Assembly (NCBI GenBank): GCA_039969355.1
Contig: JBDVOA010000007.1
Location: forward strand, 124,001-188,000
Direction: 5' to 3'
Length of the DNA stretch: 64,000 nt
From: JL08 sp039969355
Lineage (GTDB): Bacteria > Pseudomonadota > Alphaproteobacteria > Rhodobacterales > Rhodobacteraceae
The translations under genes and the position numbers were made by a program. The notes beneath the pieces were generated by a model. That model ran no database searches. It saw nothing but the letters and a program-made list of their open reading frames with translations, and was not told the DNA's origin. Below, piece by piece: positions 25,976 to 33,819 of this stretch. Position 1 is the first letter of the stretch; every line of letters begins with the position of its first letter.

Positions 25976-26391
25976 ATGAAAAAACACTTGTATTCGGAAG
26001 CTTGCCGTGAATGCGTCACTCGCAACGGGATTGGGGAGAGCTGCCGCGGCGCAAGTTTAGCCGTTCCGCGACATTACCACAGCGGTCGTATGGGGCGTCG
26101 GCGGCGGCACGGTTACAGCAATGACCTTTACCTGATGTTGAGTGTGGGATTTGCGGTCTACTTCCTCATCATGTTGAAATTCCAATTACCCATCTAAACA
26201 TCGAATTTAAACTCGGCGGGCATTTCGAAGATACCTTCCGTCGGTCCTTGCTTATCTCTAGCGGTGATAAATTTGTTTTCTGTTCGCGCCCTGTTGCATT
26301 CAACTTGTTGCTTTCGAACATCGCCCTCATTATGGCCCAGTTCCCGTTCATCAAACGGGCTTTCTATCGTCTTCGCAGAAAGGCTGCATGA
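25976..26391 (+). pseudogene. C-terminal remnant of a TctA-type tricarboxylate transporter permease
   Basis: The plus strand first reads GYSNDLYLMLSVGFAVYFLI and then LKFQ. One frameshift near 26180 leads into FKLGGHFEDTFRRSLLISSG and DKFVFCSRPVAFNLLL. These are the last parts of TctA, whose members show FGFP..PLVLG..L.E..RR.LL.S.GD. The remainder of a roughly 500-residue membrane protein is absent, and the first 40 codons from ATG 25976 are unrelated. Its TGA overlaps the ATG of the ABM gene (ATGA), so the intact downstream genes were once translated after it. This points to a lost tripartite tricarboxylate transporter. Confidence 0.72.
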
Positions 26392-26681
26392 TGTATGCTG
26401 TTGTCGTGACCTTCCAGATTGAACTAGCCCGGATGGCAGAGTTCATGCCAGCCATGAGGCATAATGCCGCGACGTCCCTCAAAGGCGAATTGGAGTGTCA
26501 CCATTTCGATGTCTGCACTGATCCCGATCGCCCGGGGGAAGTGGTCCTGTATGAACTCTACACCGACCGCACCGCATTTGAGTCGCATCTGGCCAGTGCC
26601 CACTTCAAGGCCTTTGACGCGGTGGCTGCCCCAATGATCACTTCAAAGGTCGTGCACACATATTCTGAGGTCACACCATGA
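26388..26681 (+). CDS. Antibiotic biosynthesis monooxygenase (ABM) domain protein
   Basis: Cytoplasmic single-domain protein of 97 residues (96 if the second Met is used). The pattern MYAVVVTFQIELARMAEFMP, LECHHFDVCTDPDRPGEVVL and YELYTDRTAFESHLASAHFK is classic for YgiN/LsrG-type ABM proteins. These are dimers with roles from quinol oxidation to isomerising small signals. The start overlaps the stop of the decayed TctA gene and the stop overlaps the start of the hydrolase gene by 4 bases, so tight coupling is seen. It probably serves the same lost or reduced catabolic pathway. Confidence 0.85.
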   Translation: MMYAVVVTFQIELARMAEFMPAMRHNAATSLKGELECHHFDVCTDPDRPGEVVLYELYTDRTAFESHLASAHFKAFDAVAAPMITSKVVHTYSEVTP

Positions 26682-27475
26682 GCGACTGGCAAGTCTACTC
26701 CATCAATTACGCTGACCGCAACGCGCGTACCCGCGCCGACAGTTTCACCTTTGATGACAATCACGACGCGCCTCATGCCATGGATTATTTCATGTGGCTT
26801 TTGCGCCGTGGGGAAGAGGTGATCCTTGTCGATACTGGGTATGACGACGTAGAAGCCACGGCCCGTGGCCGCCCGATTCGGTTGAATCCTGCCGCTGCGC
26901 TCGCCCCCTTTGGTCTGAGCCCGGAAGACGTAACCAAGATCATTGTCACGCACCTGCACTACGATCACGCAGGCGGGCTACACTTTTTCCCCAATGCGAC
27001 CTTGCACCTGCAAGAAGCTGAAATGGCCTATGCCACAGGCCCCTGTATGTGCCACGACACTTTGCGCATGCCGTTCACGGCGGATCACGTCTGCGAGGCC
27101 GTAAAAAGGCTCTACTCCGGCAAGGTAAAGTTCTATGACGGAGAAGCGCAGGTGTCCGAGGGTGTTAGCGTGCATTGCATTGGCGGACATAGCCGAGGGC
27201 TACAGTGCGTGCGAGTGCGCACGCAGGCTGGCTGGCTGGTTTTGGCTTCAGACGCGGCACATTTTTATGAAAACGTCTTTGCTCGCAAACCCTTTCCGAT
27301 TGTGGTCGACCTCCAGGACATGTTGGATGGATTTGAAACGCTGCACCTTCTCGCCTCCTCCCCTGGTCTGATCGTTCCCGGCCATGATCCGTTGGTGCGC
27401 GATTATTTCGACTCTGATCTGGCGCCGCATATTCACCGACTTGACCATGGCCCTAGTAAGGTAATCCTTCCATGA
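26678..27475 (+). CDS. Metallo-beta-lactamase-fold hydrolase, N-acyl homoserine lactonase-like
   Basis: Zn-hydrolase of 265 residues. THLHYDHAGG (His-92, His-94, Asp-96, His-97) is the HxHxDH motif. The third metal His lies in IGGHSRGLQ, the bridging Asp in VLASDAAHFY and the last His in VPGHDP. The overall layout is that of AiiA-type lactonases, but many relatives in catabolic operons act on other lactones or esters. It overlaps the ABM gene by 4 bases and is followed by an overlapping remnant of a dehydrogenase. A sugar-acid lactone is as likely as acyl-homoserine lactone in this context. Confidence 0.85.
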   Translation: MSDWQVYSINYADRNARTRADSFTFDDNHDAPHAMDYFMWLLRRGEEVILVDTGYDDVEATARGRPIRLNPAAALAPFGLSPEDVTKIIVTHLHYDHAGGLHFFPNATLHLQEAEMAYATGPCMCHDTLRMPFTADHVCEAVKRLYSGKVKFYDGEAQVSEGVSVHCIGGHSRGLQCVRVRTQAGWLVLASDAAHFYENVFARKPFPIVVDLQDMLDGFETLHLLASSPGLIVPGHDPLVRDYFDSDLAPHIHRLDHGPSKVILP

Positions 27476-27636
27476 AGACCGGTTTCATCGCAATTGATTT
27501 TGCCGGCGCATCCGACGTCGCGCTAACGCTGGCCGAGGCAGGTATGCTGGTCGTGCAGTTCAACGGCGTGCCAACCGACCCGGCCAGCCGGGGACTTGGA
27601 GCTTGCGAAGTCGCCACAAGTACAGGGCGGTTGTGA
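27472..27636 (+). pseudogene. Truncated 6-phosphogluconate/3-hydroxyisobutyrate dehydrogenase-like N-terminus
   Basis: The reading MKTGFIAIDFAGASDVALTL AEAG resembles the NAD-binding start MKxGFIGxGxMGxxMAxxLxxAG of this family, with its glycines partly lost. It stops after 54 codons. The ATG overlaps the lactonase stop (ATGA), as expected of the next operon gene. The nucleotide-binding glycine motif is broken, so the product would be inactive. Resemblance is moderate and rests on about 40 residues. Confidence 0.45.
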
Positions 27637-27639
27637 CTT

Positions 27640-27820
27640 TGACGCTCGGCAAAAGAGAGTCGACCATGCGCGCCGCCGCTGACTGAAAATACGTCCTCGG
27701 TCTGGGGAGTGATACCAAATCGGGCTTAACAGTACCGCCTAAGATCGCTCGAGACTGCGTAGGCAGATACTCATGATTGTCACCGCTCATCACGATCAGA
27801 TTTCGTCGTGCACGTGTCAT
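27640..27820 (-). pseudogene. Possible N-terminal remnant of another sulfatase
   Basis: From ATG 27820 the minus strand reads MTRARRNLIVMSGDNH, similar to the NxIxIMSDxH start of sulfatases. Later VKPDLVSLPRPRTYFQSA resembles VKTPxxDxLAxRGTxFxxA. The metal-binding Asp pair is altered, the CxxxR signature is absent and no continuation is seen. The match is weak and could be chance. It lies downstream of the DJ-1/PfpI gene in the same direction. Confidence 0.3.
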
Positions 27821-27894
27821 GTCTCGCCTGCCCATTCAGCCAGCCAAATCAATGATGTCCTCCGAGGGAAGACCCCGGCCATCAAATTCCAGCC

Positions 27895-28503
27895 CTACGT
27901 TGTCGTCTTGACCGGATGATGTAAAATCTCGGTCCCTAACACCGCCATGCATTCACGAATAAACGCGGCAAGCGCTGTCCACCCTTCCGCTGTTACCAAA
28001 TTGCCATCGCGTAATGCAGCCTTGGGGCCGATTTTAACATAGGTCGCATCAGTTAGGGCCACCTCTGGCTCAACTGTGAAAAGGCCTGAAACCCGCTTGC
28101 CAGAAATCACTTCTGGCACTGCAATCAGCACCTGTAATCCATGGCAAATCGAAAAAATGGGCTTCCCAGCTTGATGAAACTCTCTTACGATCTCGCGAAC
28201 GCGTGCATAGGTGCGAATATACTCCGGACCTCGCCCGCCTGCGATATAGACCGCATCATAGTCCTCGGTCGCACATCCATCAAAGTCCAGTGTTACTTCG
28301 ACCCCATGGCCCATATGTTCGGTCCACGTCATAATCCCTGGCCCGAAATCATGCACAGATGTCGTCACTCGAGTTCCTGCAATAGTGTCCGGGCAAATTA
28401 TGTCCACGACATGTCCTACAGCCTCCATGGCTTGCTGAAACACGAAAATTTCGTATTCCTCTGAATACTCACCTATAAGCATCAAGATGCGCTTGCCATT
28501 CAT
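27895..28503 (-). CDS. DJ-1/PfpI family protein
   Basis: Class I glutamine amidotransferase-like protein of 202 residues. KRILMLIGEYSEEYEIFVFQ holds the conserved Glu of DJ-1 proteins, YDAVYIAGGRGPEYI the central strand, and IFSICHGLQVLIA the nucleophile elbow with the reactive Cys followed by His. Members include glyoxalases, amidases, hydratases and stress proteins. AAGGAGG lies upstream of the ATG. It appears monocistronic today, although a doubtful sulfatase remnant follows it. Confidence 0.88.
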   Translation of the reverse strand: MNGKRILMLIGEYSEEYEIFVFQQAMEAVGHVVDIICPDTIAGTRVTTSVHDFGPGIMTWTEHMGHGVEVTLDFDGCATEDYDAVYIAGGRGPEYIRTYARVREIVREFHQAGKPIFSICHGLQVLIAVPEVISGKRVSGLFTVEPEVALTDATYVKIGPKAALRDGNLVTAEGWTALAAFIRECMAVLGTEILHHPVKTTT

Positions 28504-28758
28504 GTCATAGTCCTCCTTGGAAAAACACGACTGTCGGCGAAGAGGCCGCGCATGCCAACCCCAACGGTCGCCATTTGGTTATTATTGTTTGCGCGGTGTC
28601 TATCGGCAGCACTCGTTGGAAAGAATTGATGGTTGGAGTAACGGAGGGGTTCAAGACCCCTTGTGCAGGCAGTCAATAAGGCCTCAGAAGGCTGACCCAT
28701 GTCAAAGCCAATTACCAGTTGAGGTGCAACAATGCTTTAGAGTACTAGGAGAACTCCA
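28504..28758. other. Divergent intergenic region between DJ-1 and DksA-like genes
   Basis: 255 bases. AGGGG-TTCAAGA-CCCCT at 28654 forms a T-arm-like hairpin but no tRNA can be built around it. No gene seen. The DksA-like ribosome site AGGAG is at 28747. Confidence 0.5.
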
Positions 28759-29073
28759 ATGGAAATTGAGACACAAAAAAAACTGCTATTGAATCGTCGG
28801 AATGAGTTGACGGGTCATCTAACAGACTTAGAAAAAGCCCTGGACGAAACACCTTCGAAGGATTGGGAGGATCGATCCTCAGAGCGGCAGGGCGACGAGG
28901 TGCTCGAAAGTCTTGGACATGTTGAGACGGCCGAGTTGAACCGTATCGACGCCGCTTTGGTGCGTATCGAAAAAGGTAGCTATGGTGTGTGCCAAGTGTG
29001 CGGGAAGGATATTTTAGAACATCGCCTGCAGCTATTGCCGGATACTCCCTTCTGCAAGGACTGCGCCCGCTGA
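28759..29073 (+). CDS. TraR/DksA family zinc-finger protein
   Basis: Protein of 104 residues. An N-terminal helical hairpin is followed by DRSSERQGDEVLESLG and a C4 zinc finger (YGVCQVCGKDI and TPFCKDCAR, Cys-78, 81, 99 and 102). DksA/TraR proteins enter the RNA polymerase secondary channel and alter initiation, often with ppGpp. The coiled-coil tip Asp-x-x-Asp-Ala motif of true DksA is not evident, so this is a DksA-like paralogue. Small stress-type paralogues of this size are common in alphaproteobacteria. AGGAG precedes the start. It has no clear operon partner. Confidence 0.88.
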   Translation: MEIETQKKLLLNRRNELTGHLTDLEKALDETPSKDWEDRSSERQGDEVLESLGHVETAELNRIDAALVRIEKGSYGVCQVCGKDILEHRLQLLPDTPFCKDCAR

Positions 29074-29475
29074 TATGAGACTCCGATAGGTGCAACAGAA
29101 ATGGTACACCGAAGTCATTTTTTGGGGTGCGACCAATGAACTGACTTTCGATGAACGTCTGCTGACCAAAGCAAAACTGTCGTCTGACCAAAACACCCAG
29201 ATGACGGCTCGGTGTCCCGTGCAGTCGTCAGATTGAAACACAGCAACCGGTACCTTGGGCGGAGCGCCATTCAACTTCATGCCCAATACCTAAACGGGCC
29301 ACACACTTTGTAGACAGGCGGGGGAAGGTAGGAGTTTTCTGGAGGATCAAGTGTTTCACTTGAACACAAAACTACGGCGACTGTCACATTTGACAGCAGT
29401 GCCAAATCAATCGGACTTGAATCAATTCATTTGAGGAGAGGTCAAACTCTTTAAGGAGTTCACGAAGTCGAAGAC
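29074..29475. other. Intergenic, no gene recognised
   Basis: 402 bases between the convergent DksA-like and TRAP permease genes. Frames on both strands near 29032-29286 show no family resemblance. No convincing terminator. Confidence 0.45.
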
Positions 29476-30759
29476 CTACCCTCCGACCAGCGCAGGAAGC
29501 GTCAGCGAAATGGCAGGCACAAAAGTGATTAGCATCAGGGCGATCAGGATTGCGATATAGAAGGGCCAAATCGTCCGCACCGCTTTTTCCATTGGCAACT
29601 TGCCCACAGCGCAACCGACAAAAAGACAAGAACCAACCGGCGGCGTGCATAGACCCAACCCCAGATTGACCAGCAGGATCATCCCGAATTGCAGGGGATC
29701 AATGCCCAGACTGTTGGCGACCGGCAGAAAAATCGGTGTGCAGATGAGGATAAGCGCAGCCATATCCATGATCATGCCCAGGACGAGCAAAACCAGATTG
29801 ATCATCAGCAGGATCAGGATAGGGTTATCCGTCAGCCCCGTCAGCAAATCCACAGTCTTCGCCGGAACACGATAGAATGTGAGCATATAGGCAAACGCAC
29901 CCGCACAAGCGATCAGTATCATGACCATAGCCGTCGTGCGGACTGACTGAACGACCGCCGTTTTGAATTTTTCTACGGTAATGGATCGGTAAACCAACAC
30001 TGTAACAAGAAAGGCATAGATAGCTCCGAAGGCTCCGGACTCTGTCACTGTGAAAATACCTGACAGAACACCGCCCACAATAATGACTGCGGTCAAAAGC
30101 CCTGGAATCGCGCCGAAAAAGGCCATTACCAACGCTGTCCGACCGGGGAATTTCTCGGCGCTGTAGCCACGCTTGACTGCCACGATATAGGCTGCTGCAG
30201 CGAGACAAAGACACATAAGTATGCCTGGAACAACGCCCGCCAGAAACAGCTTGGAAATGGAGATGCCCCCGCCTGCTGCGATTGCAAAGATGATCATGTT
30301 ATGACTTGGCGGGATAATGATCCCAGCAATCGAAGATGTGACCGTAACATTCACCGCATAGTCCGCGTCATAACCCTTTTCTTTCATCACTGGCACAAGG
30401 ATCGAGCCCAGCGCCGAGATGTCAGCAATCGCAGATCCCGAGATACCCCCAAAGAGCATCGATGAGAAGACGTTTACGATGCCCAAGCCGCCACGCACCG
30501 CCCCAACAGCGGCCTGTGCAAAGCGCACAAGACGCATCGCAATGCCACCATGAAACATCAACTCGCCTGCGAAGATGAAAAAGGGAATTGCCATTAAGGC
30601 AAAAACATTGATGCCTGAAATGATCCGCTGAAATCCGATCATCAGCGGCAGACCTTCATACCAGAAAGCCACAATAGCGGATATTCCAAGCGCGAATGCT
30701 ACGGGGGTACCGATCACCACGCAGAATGCAAACGCCCCAAGAAGGACTGCGATCCCCAT
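29476..30759 (-). CDS. dctM: TRAP transporter large permease (DctM-like)
   Basis: Inner-membrane protein of 427 residues with about 12 hydrophobic helices, the ion-coupled translocation subunit of a TRAP transporter. Typical segments are FFIFAGELMFHGGIAMRLV, FSSMLFGGISGSAIADISAL, VTSSIAGIIIPPSHNMIIFA and LGLGLCTPPVGSCLFVGCAV. Length is normal. It starts 9 bases after the DctQ stop and is the last gene of the operon dctP-dctQ-dctM. The probable substrates are organic acids such as uronates or other hydroxy acids, which is only suggested by the nearby SDR and FCD regulator. Confidence 0.93.
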   Translation of the reverse strand: MGIAVLLGAFAFCVVIGTPVAFALGISAIVAFWYEGLPLMIGFQRIISGINVFALMAIPFFIFAGELMFHGGIAMRLVRFAQAAVGAVRGGLGIVNVFSSMLFGGISGSAIADISALGSILVPVMKEKGYDADYAVNVTVTSSIAGIIIPPSHNMIIFAIAAGGGISISKLFLAGVVPGILMCLCLAAAAYIVAVKRGYSAEKFPGRTALVMAFFGAIPGLLTAVIIVGGVLSGIFTVTESGAFGAIYAFLVTVLVYRSITVEKFKTAVVQSVRTTAMVMILIACAGAFAYMLTFYRVPAKTVDLLTGLTDNPILILLMINLVLLVLGMIMDMAALILICTPIFLPVANSLGIDPLQFGMILLVNLGLGLCTPPVGSCLFVGCAVGKLPMEKAVRTIWPFYIAILIALMLITFVPAISLTLPALVGG

Positions 30760-30768
30760 TAGCTAATC

Positions 30769-31296
30769 CTATTCTATGCTGTCGCGGCGATCATCCACAC
30801 CAAGAAACAAGCGGATGAGGTGACCGAGTGAAAAAAGAAGGATCAAACCGCCGCCAAGTGTCAGTGGCAACGAACGCAACCCTTCGGGCAGTTGAATTAA
30901 GGGAATGAGAGATCCCCATTTGAAGATCGTCAACTGCGCCCCGTACCAGAGCATGAGTGCGCCAAAGCCTGCCATCGCAACATCTGTAATGACGACAAAG
31001 ACAGTACGTACACGTGCAGGTACTGAGGTACGCAGAATTGAAACAGACAGATGAGTGTTTTCATGCACACCTACTGCTGCACCTAGAAAAGCGATGAGCA
31101 TGACCAGCAGCAAGGCAACTTGCTCAACCCAAGTCGGAGTTGCATTGAGGACATATCTGCCAAACACCAACCACCCGAATATCACGGTCAGTATGACCAG
31201 AGCGATGCCGGTCAAGATTCGGCACAGCAGTGCAATCCTGTCCAGGACGGCAGTCATGCGCTTCAGCTTCGGCGATATGTCTGCGGCATTATCCAT
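30769..31296 (-). CDS. dctQ: TRAP transporter small permease (DctQ-like)
   Basis: Inner-membrane protein of 175 residues with four hydrophobic helices. The DctQ pattern is seen in VFGRYVLNATPTWVEQVALL, with the conserved Trp-x-Glu-Glu-like segment (WVEQ here), and in GAAVGVHENTHLSVSIL. It associates with DctM to form the membrane part of the transporter. It lies 75 bases after dctP, with a strong hairpin between, and 9 bases before dctM. Confidence 0.9.
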   Translation of the reverse strand: MDNAADISPKLKRMTAVLDRIALLCRILTGIALVILTVIFGWLVFGRYVLNATPTWVEQVALLLVMLIAFLGAAVGVHENTHLSVSILRTSVPARVRTVFVVITDVAMAGFGALMLWYGAQLTIFKWGSLIPLIQLPEGLRSLPLTLGGGLILLFSLGHLIRLFLGVDDRRDSIE

Positions 31297-31313
31297 CCAG
31301 TGTCTCCTGCGAG

Positions 31314-31349
31314 AAAATGTCCGGCCCCGAGAATTCGGAGCCGGACATT
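31314..31349 (-). terminator. Hairpin between dctP and dctQ
   Basis: Perfect 10-bp stem (AATGTCCGGC / GCCGGACATT) with a further 4-bp inner pairing, ending in a short T stretch on the minus strand. Like the hairpin at 1873 it separates a binding protein gene from its permease gene, so it probably lowers permease expression relative to the binding protein. Confidence 0.7.
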
Positions 31350-31371
31350 GGTCATCTGACGCGACAGCTGC

Positions 31372-32352
31372 TTAGTCGGTCGCTTGTATCAGTTCGACCA
31401 ACGGACGCAGATCAGGGTTCGTTGCGAAATAGGCCTCATAAACCGGACCCATTGCCGCCTGGAACGGTGCCTTGTCGGCCACGTCGTTAACTGCAACGCC
31501 TGCCGCTTCAACTGTTTTTCGGCTAGCAGCTTCACGTTCGACCCAGAGGTCTCGTTGCAAAAGTGCGGCTTCTTGCGCGGCTTCTTTTACCGCAGCCTGC
31601 ATTTCTGGAGAAAGAGCGTTGTATGTGTCGGTATTGATGCAGATGCACTCTGGAATGATCAGGTGCTGAGATAGCGAGTAGTAGCCCGCAGCTTCAAAGT
31701 GCCCTGTAGACTCGTAAGAGGGCCAGTTATTCTCGGCACCATCCACAACGCCAGTTTTTAACGCTTGCTGGACTTCGGCAAATGCCATCGGCGACGGGTT
31801 GCCGCCCAGTTCAGCAATCATGCCCGTAAAAAGATCGTTGTTCATCACCCGGACTTTCATGCCCTCGACATCCGCAGGCGTGTTGATGGGCTTAATGCTG
31901 TTGTAAAATGATCGCGCGCCGGCGTCGTACCATGCCAGCGGAACTAACCCCTTTTCGGCCATACCAGCCGCGATGGCCTTGCCGCCTTCACCGTCAAGGA
32001 CACGGAACATATGCGGGACATCTTTGAAAACAAAGGGAAGCGAAACAACGTTAGCCGCGGCAGCAATTGGACCGATCGGTCCCAGATTAAAGTTACCGAT
32101 TTCCAGACCACCTATACGCACTTGTTCAACCGCGTCAGGCTGGCTGCCCAATGTGCCACCGTGGAACATCTGCAGAGTGATCTCGCCGCCGGTTTTTTCG
32201 GCGAGGAGTTCTGCGAACTTGTCCATGCCTACAGTGTTTGGATAACCAGCGGGATGGATATTCCAGCCGCGCCATTCTGCGGCATGTGTAGTAGAGCCAA
32301 TGACTGTGAGCGCCAATGCTCCGATAAGTGATTTGGTGATGTTCTCGAACAT
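31372..32352 (-). CDS. dctP: TRAP transporter solute-binding protein (DctP-like)
   Basis: Periplasmic binding protein of 326 residues. ATG 32352 is set by GGGAGG 5 nt upstream and opens a signal peptide (SLIGALALTVIGSTTHA, cleavage before AE). The mature start WNIHPAGYPNTVGMDKFAEL and the segment GMKVRVMNNDLFTGMIAELG, holding the carboxylate-binding Arg, fit the DctP family. NPSPMAFAEVQQALKTGVVD GAEN is the C-terminal signature. An operator-like palindrome lies 125 bases upstream. The Arg implies an organic acid ligand. Confidence 0.92.
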   Translation of the reverse strand: MFENITKSLIGALALTVIGSTTHAAEWRGWNIHPAGYPNTVGMDKFAELLAEKTGGEITLQMFHGGTLGSQPDAVEQVRIGGLEIGNFNLGPIGPIAAAANVVSLPFVFKDVPHMFRVLDGEGGKAIAAGMAEKGLVPLAWYDAGARSFYNSIKPINTPADVEGMKVRVMNNDLFTGMIAELGGNPSPMAFAEVQQALKTGVVDGAENNWPSYESTGHFEAAGYYSLSQHLIIPECICINTDTYNALSPEMQAAVKEAAQEAALLQRDLWVEREAASRKTVEAAGVAVNDVADKAPFQAAMGPVYEAYFATNPDLRPLVELIQATD

Positions 32353-32476
32353 GAAGTCCTCCCTTGAGAAATGATCCATTTATTTCCGTCGCTATGCCAA
32401 TAACTCATCGAAGCCACCAATTCCCGCTCCGAAAGGATCAACTAAGCTGCTTGGCATTTAGCTGTTAGTGAATGAA

Positions 32477-32493
32477 GACTAGTATACCAGTTT
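32477..32493. promoter_or_regulatory. Operator candidate GACTAGTATACCAGTTT upstream of dctP
   Basis: This 17-base sequence is repeated exactly at 33967-33983. Its core ACTAGTATACCAGT is a near-palindrome around GTATAC and resembles the TTGGTATACCAA sites known for FCD regulators UxuR and ExuR. On the minus strand TTGACA lies directly upstream of it (32499-32494), so a bound protein would block RNA polymerase at the dctP promoter. Confidence 0.7.
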
Positions 32494-32591
32494 TGTCAAC
32501 GATTAATGTTCTTAGCTTTCTACCACCCGAAAAATGAGGCAGGAGCGGTATGACTCCATTCCCGCGCAATTCGCTGTCTTTTAACTGAAAG

Positions 32592-33104
32592 TCATGCAGT
32601 GCCTCGGACAGGTCGGTTGTTTTCGATGTTGAACTTCATTCCATCCAAGAGTTCTTCTAGGTCTGGTCGGGCGGCGGGGCCGTTTGAGATATCGACCAGC
32701 ATGAGGGTGCCGTCTGGTCGGATACCGAAGGCACCCGGCTCCGCGAACCTTCCGGATGTTTCCGCCTCTGAAAGGGGATCTGAGACATAAAGCCCCAACA
32801 CTCTCATTTGCTGTTCTGTCAGGTCACAGGCCAGTTCAAAATCCCACCCAAACTCCTCTTTGTCCAATCTTGCTTTTTGAGCAGAATCGGCGGAAACGAC
32901 CACCACGTCCATTATAGCTGTCCATTCAGAAAGGATCTCGTTCAGCTTGTTCAAAAATCGCTTACACCGGGGACAGTGCCTGCCGCGATACACAAATAGC
33001 ATGGTCCAACGGTCCTTCGGTTCGCCGATGTGAATCGTGTCACCGCCAAGCGTTTTGAAGCTGATGTTTTCGACGGCTTCACCGACTTTGGGTTTGGTAT
33101 GCAT
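32592..33104 (-). CDS. Peroxiredoxin-like (AhpC/TSA) protein
   Basis: Thioredoxin-fold protein of 170 residues. ATG 33104 is chosen for the AAAGGA upstream and because the fold starts there (KPKVGEAVENISFKTLGGDT). MLFVYRGRHCPRCKRFLNKL holds a CxxC in place of the usual PxxxTxxC of peroxiredoxins, as in the AhpC/TSA-like redoxins. VVVVSADSAQKARLDKEEFG follows normally. It is 22 bases downstream of the GntR gene on the same strand. The role is probably peroxide or disulfide handling, but the tie to the transporter is unclear. Confidence 0.8.
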   Translation of the reverse strand: MHTKPKVGEAVENISFKTLGGDTIHIGEPKDRWTMLFVYRGRHCPRCKRFLNKLNEILSEWTAIMDVVVVSADSAQKARLDKEEFGWDFELACDLTEQQMRVLGLYVSDPLSEAETSGRFAEPGAFGIRPDGTLMLVDISNGPAARPDLEELLDGMKFNIENNRPVRGTA

Positions 33105-33126
33105 GTGTTTCGGTCCTTTTACGCAA

Positions 33127-33819
33127 TTAACTGCTTTCTGGCATGAAATAGTCCGCATTTGTTGCGGAAATCTGATCGATGGTTTCGTCCAGTCTCGACA
33201 GGTGCAGCATGCCTGCTTTTGTGGCGGCTTCTACATCATGATTTGCGACCGCTGTCGCGATGTCGCGGTGATCTTCTACCAATTCCGGCATACGATCCCC
33301 TTTCGACAAACTAAGTGTACACAAGCGGTCTACTTTGGATTTTTCAGCCATGATTACGTCAAAGGCAAAATCTGCCTGCGCAATCTGACAAAGCGATTTG
33401 TGAAAGTCATAGTCCAATACATTGAACAGGTCGATATCTCCGGCGCGAACTGCTTCTTTCTGCAGTGCGATGGACTTATCAAGCAGCGCGGACTGTTCCT
33501 TGCTGCAACTTTCCGTGGCACGTTTCAGAACTTCTTTTTCGACGGCGGCTCGAACAAACCGCGATTTAACTATTTCGCGCATCGAAAAGCGTTTGACTTC
33601 GGTGGCTCGCTGCGGGCGGATTAGCAGCAAGTCGCGCGTGGCCAGTCTGTTGAAAGCATCCCGCACAGGTTGTCGAGAAACGCCGAATTGCGTTGCGATA
33701 TCCGCCTCCGAGATCTTATCGCCCGGTTTCAGACGCAGCGCTGAAATCTCTTCGTAGAGATAGTCAAATATATCATCCACACTTGTGCGCCGCTCACCAA
33801 ATTGAGTTACCTGCGCCAT
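33127..33819 (-). CDS. GntR family transcriptional regulator, FCD subfamily
   Basis: Regulator of 230 residues. Start ATG 33819 has GGAGG 7 nt upstream and is favoured over ATG 33855. The winged helix includes DDIFDYLYEEISALRLKPGD and ADIATQFGVSRQPVRDAFNR. The FCD domain contains DYDFHKSLCQIAQADFAF (Asp and His of the metal site) and EDHRDIATAVANHDVEAA. It lies between the TRAP operon and the divergent SDR gene. Identical operator candidates lie upstream of dctP and in its own upstream region, so it most likely controls itself, the SDR gene and the TRAP operon, probably as a repressor released by the transported acid. Confidence 0.9.
   Translation of the reverse strand: MAQVTQFGERRTSVDDIFDYLYEEISALRLKPGDKISEADIATQFGVSRQPVRDAFNRLATRDLLLIRPQRATEVKRFSMREIVKSRFVRAAVEKEVLKRATESCSKEQSALLDKSIALQKEAVRAGDIDLFNVLDYDFHKSLCQIAQADFAFDVIMAEKSKVDRLCTLSLSKGDRMPELVEDHRDIATAVANHDVEAATKAGMLHLSRLDETIDQISATNADYFMPESS

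Noticed and set aside
28654..28670. T-arm-like hairpin AGGGG-TTCAAGA-CCCCT suggesting a tRNA
   Set aside because: No matching acceptor stem, D-arm or anticodon arm could be built from the flanking 70 bases.
29032..29286. Minus-strand frame of 84 codons
   Set aside because: Overlaps the DksA-like gene end in antisense, with no recognisable family on either strand.
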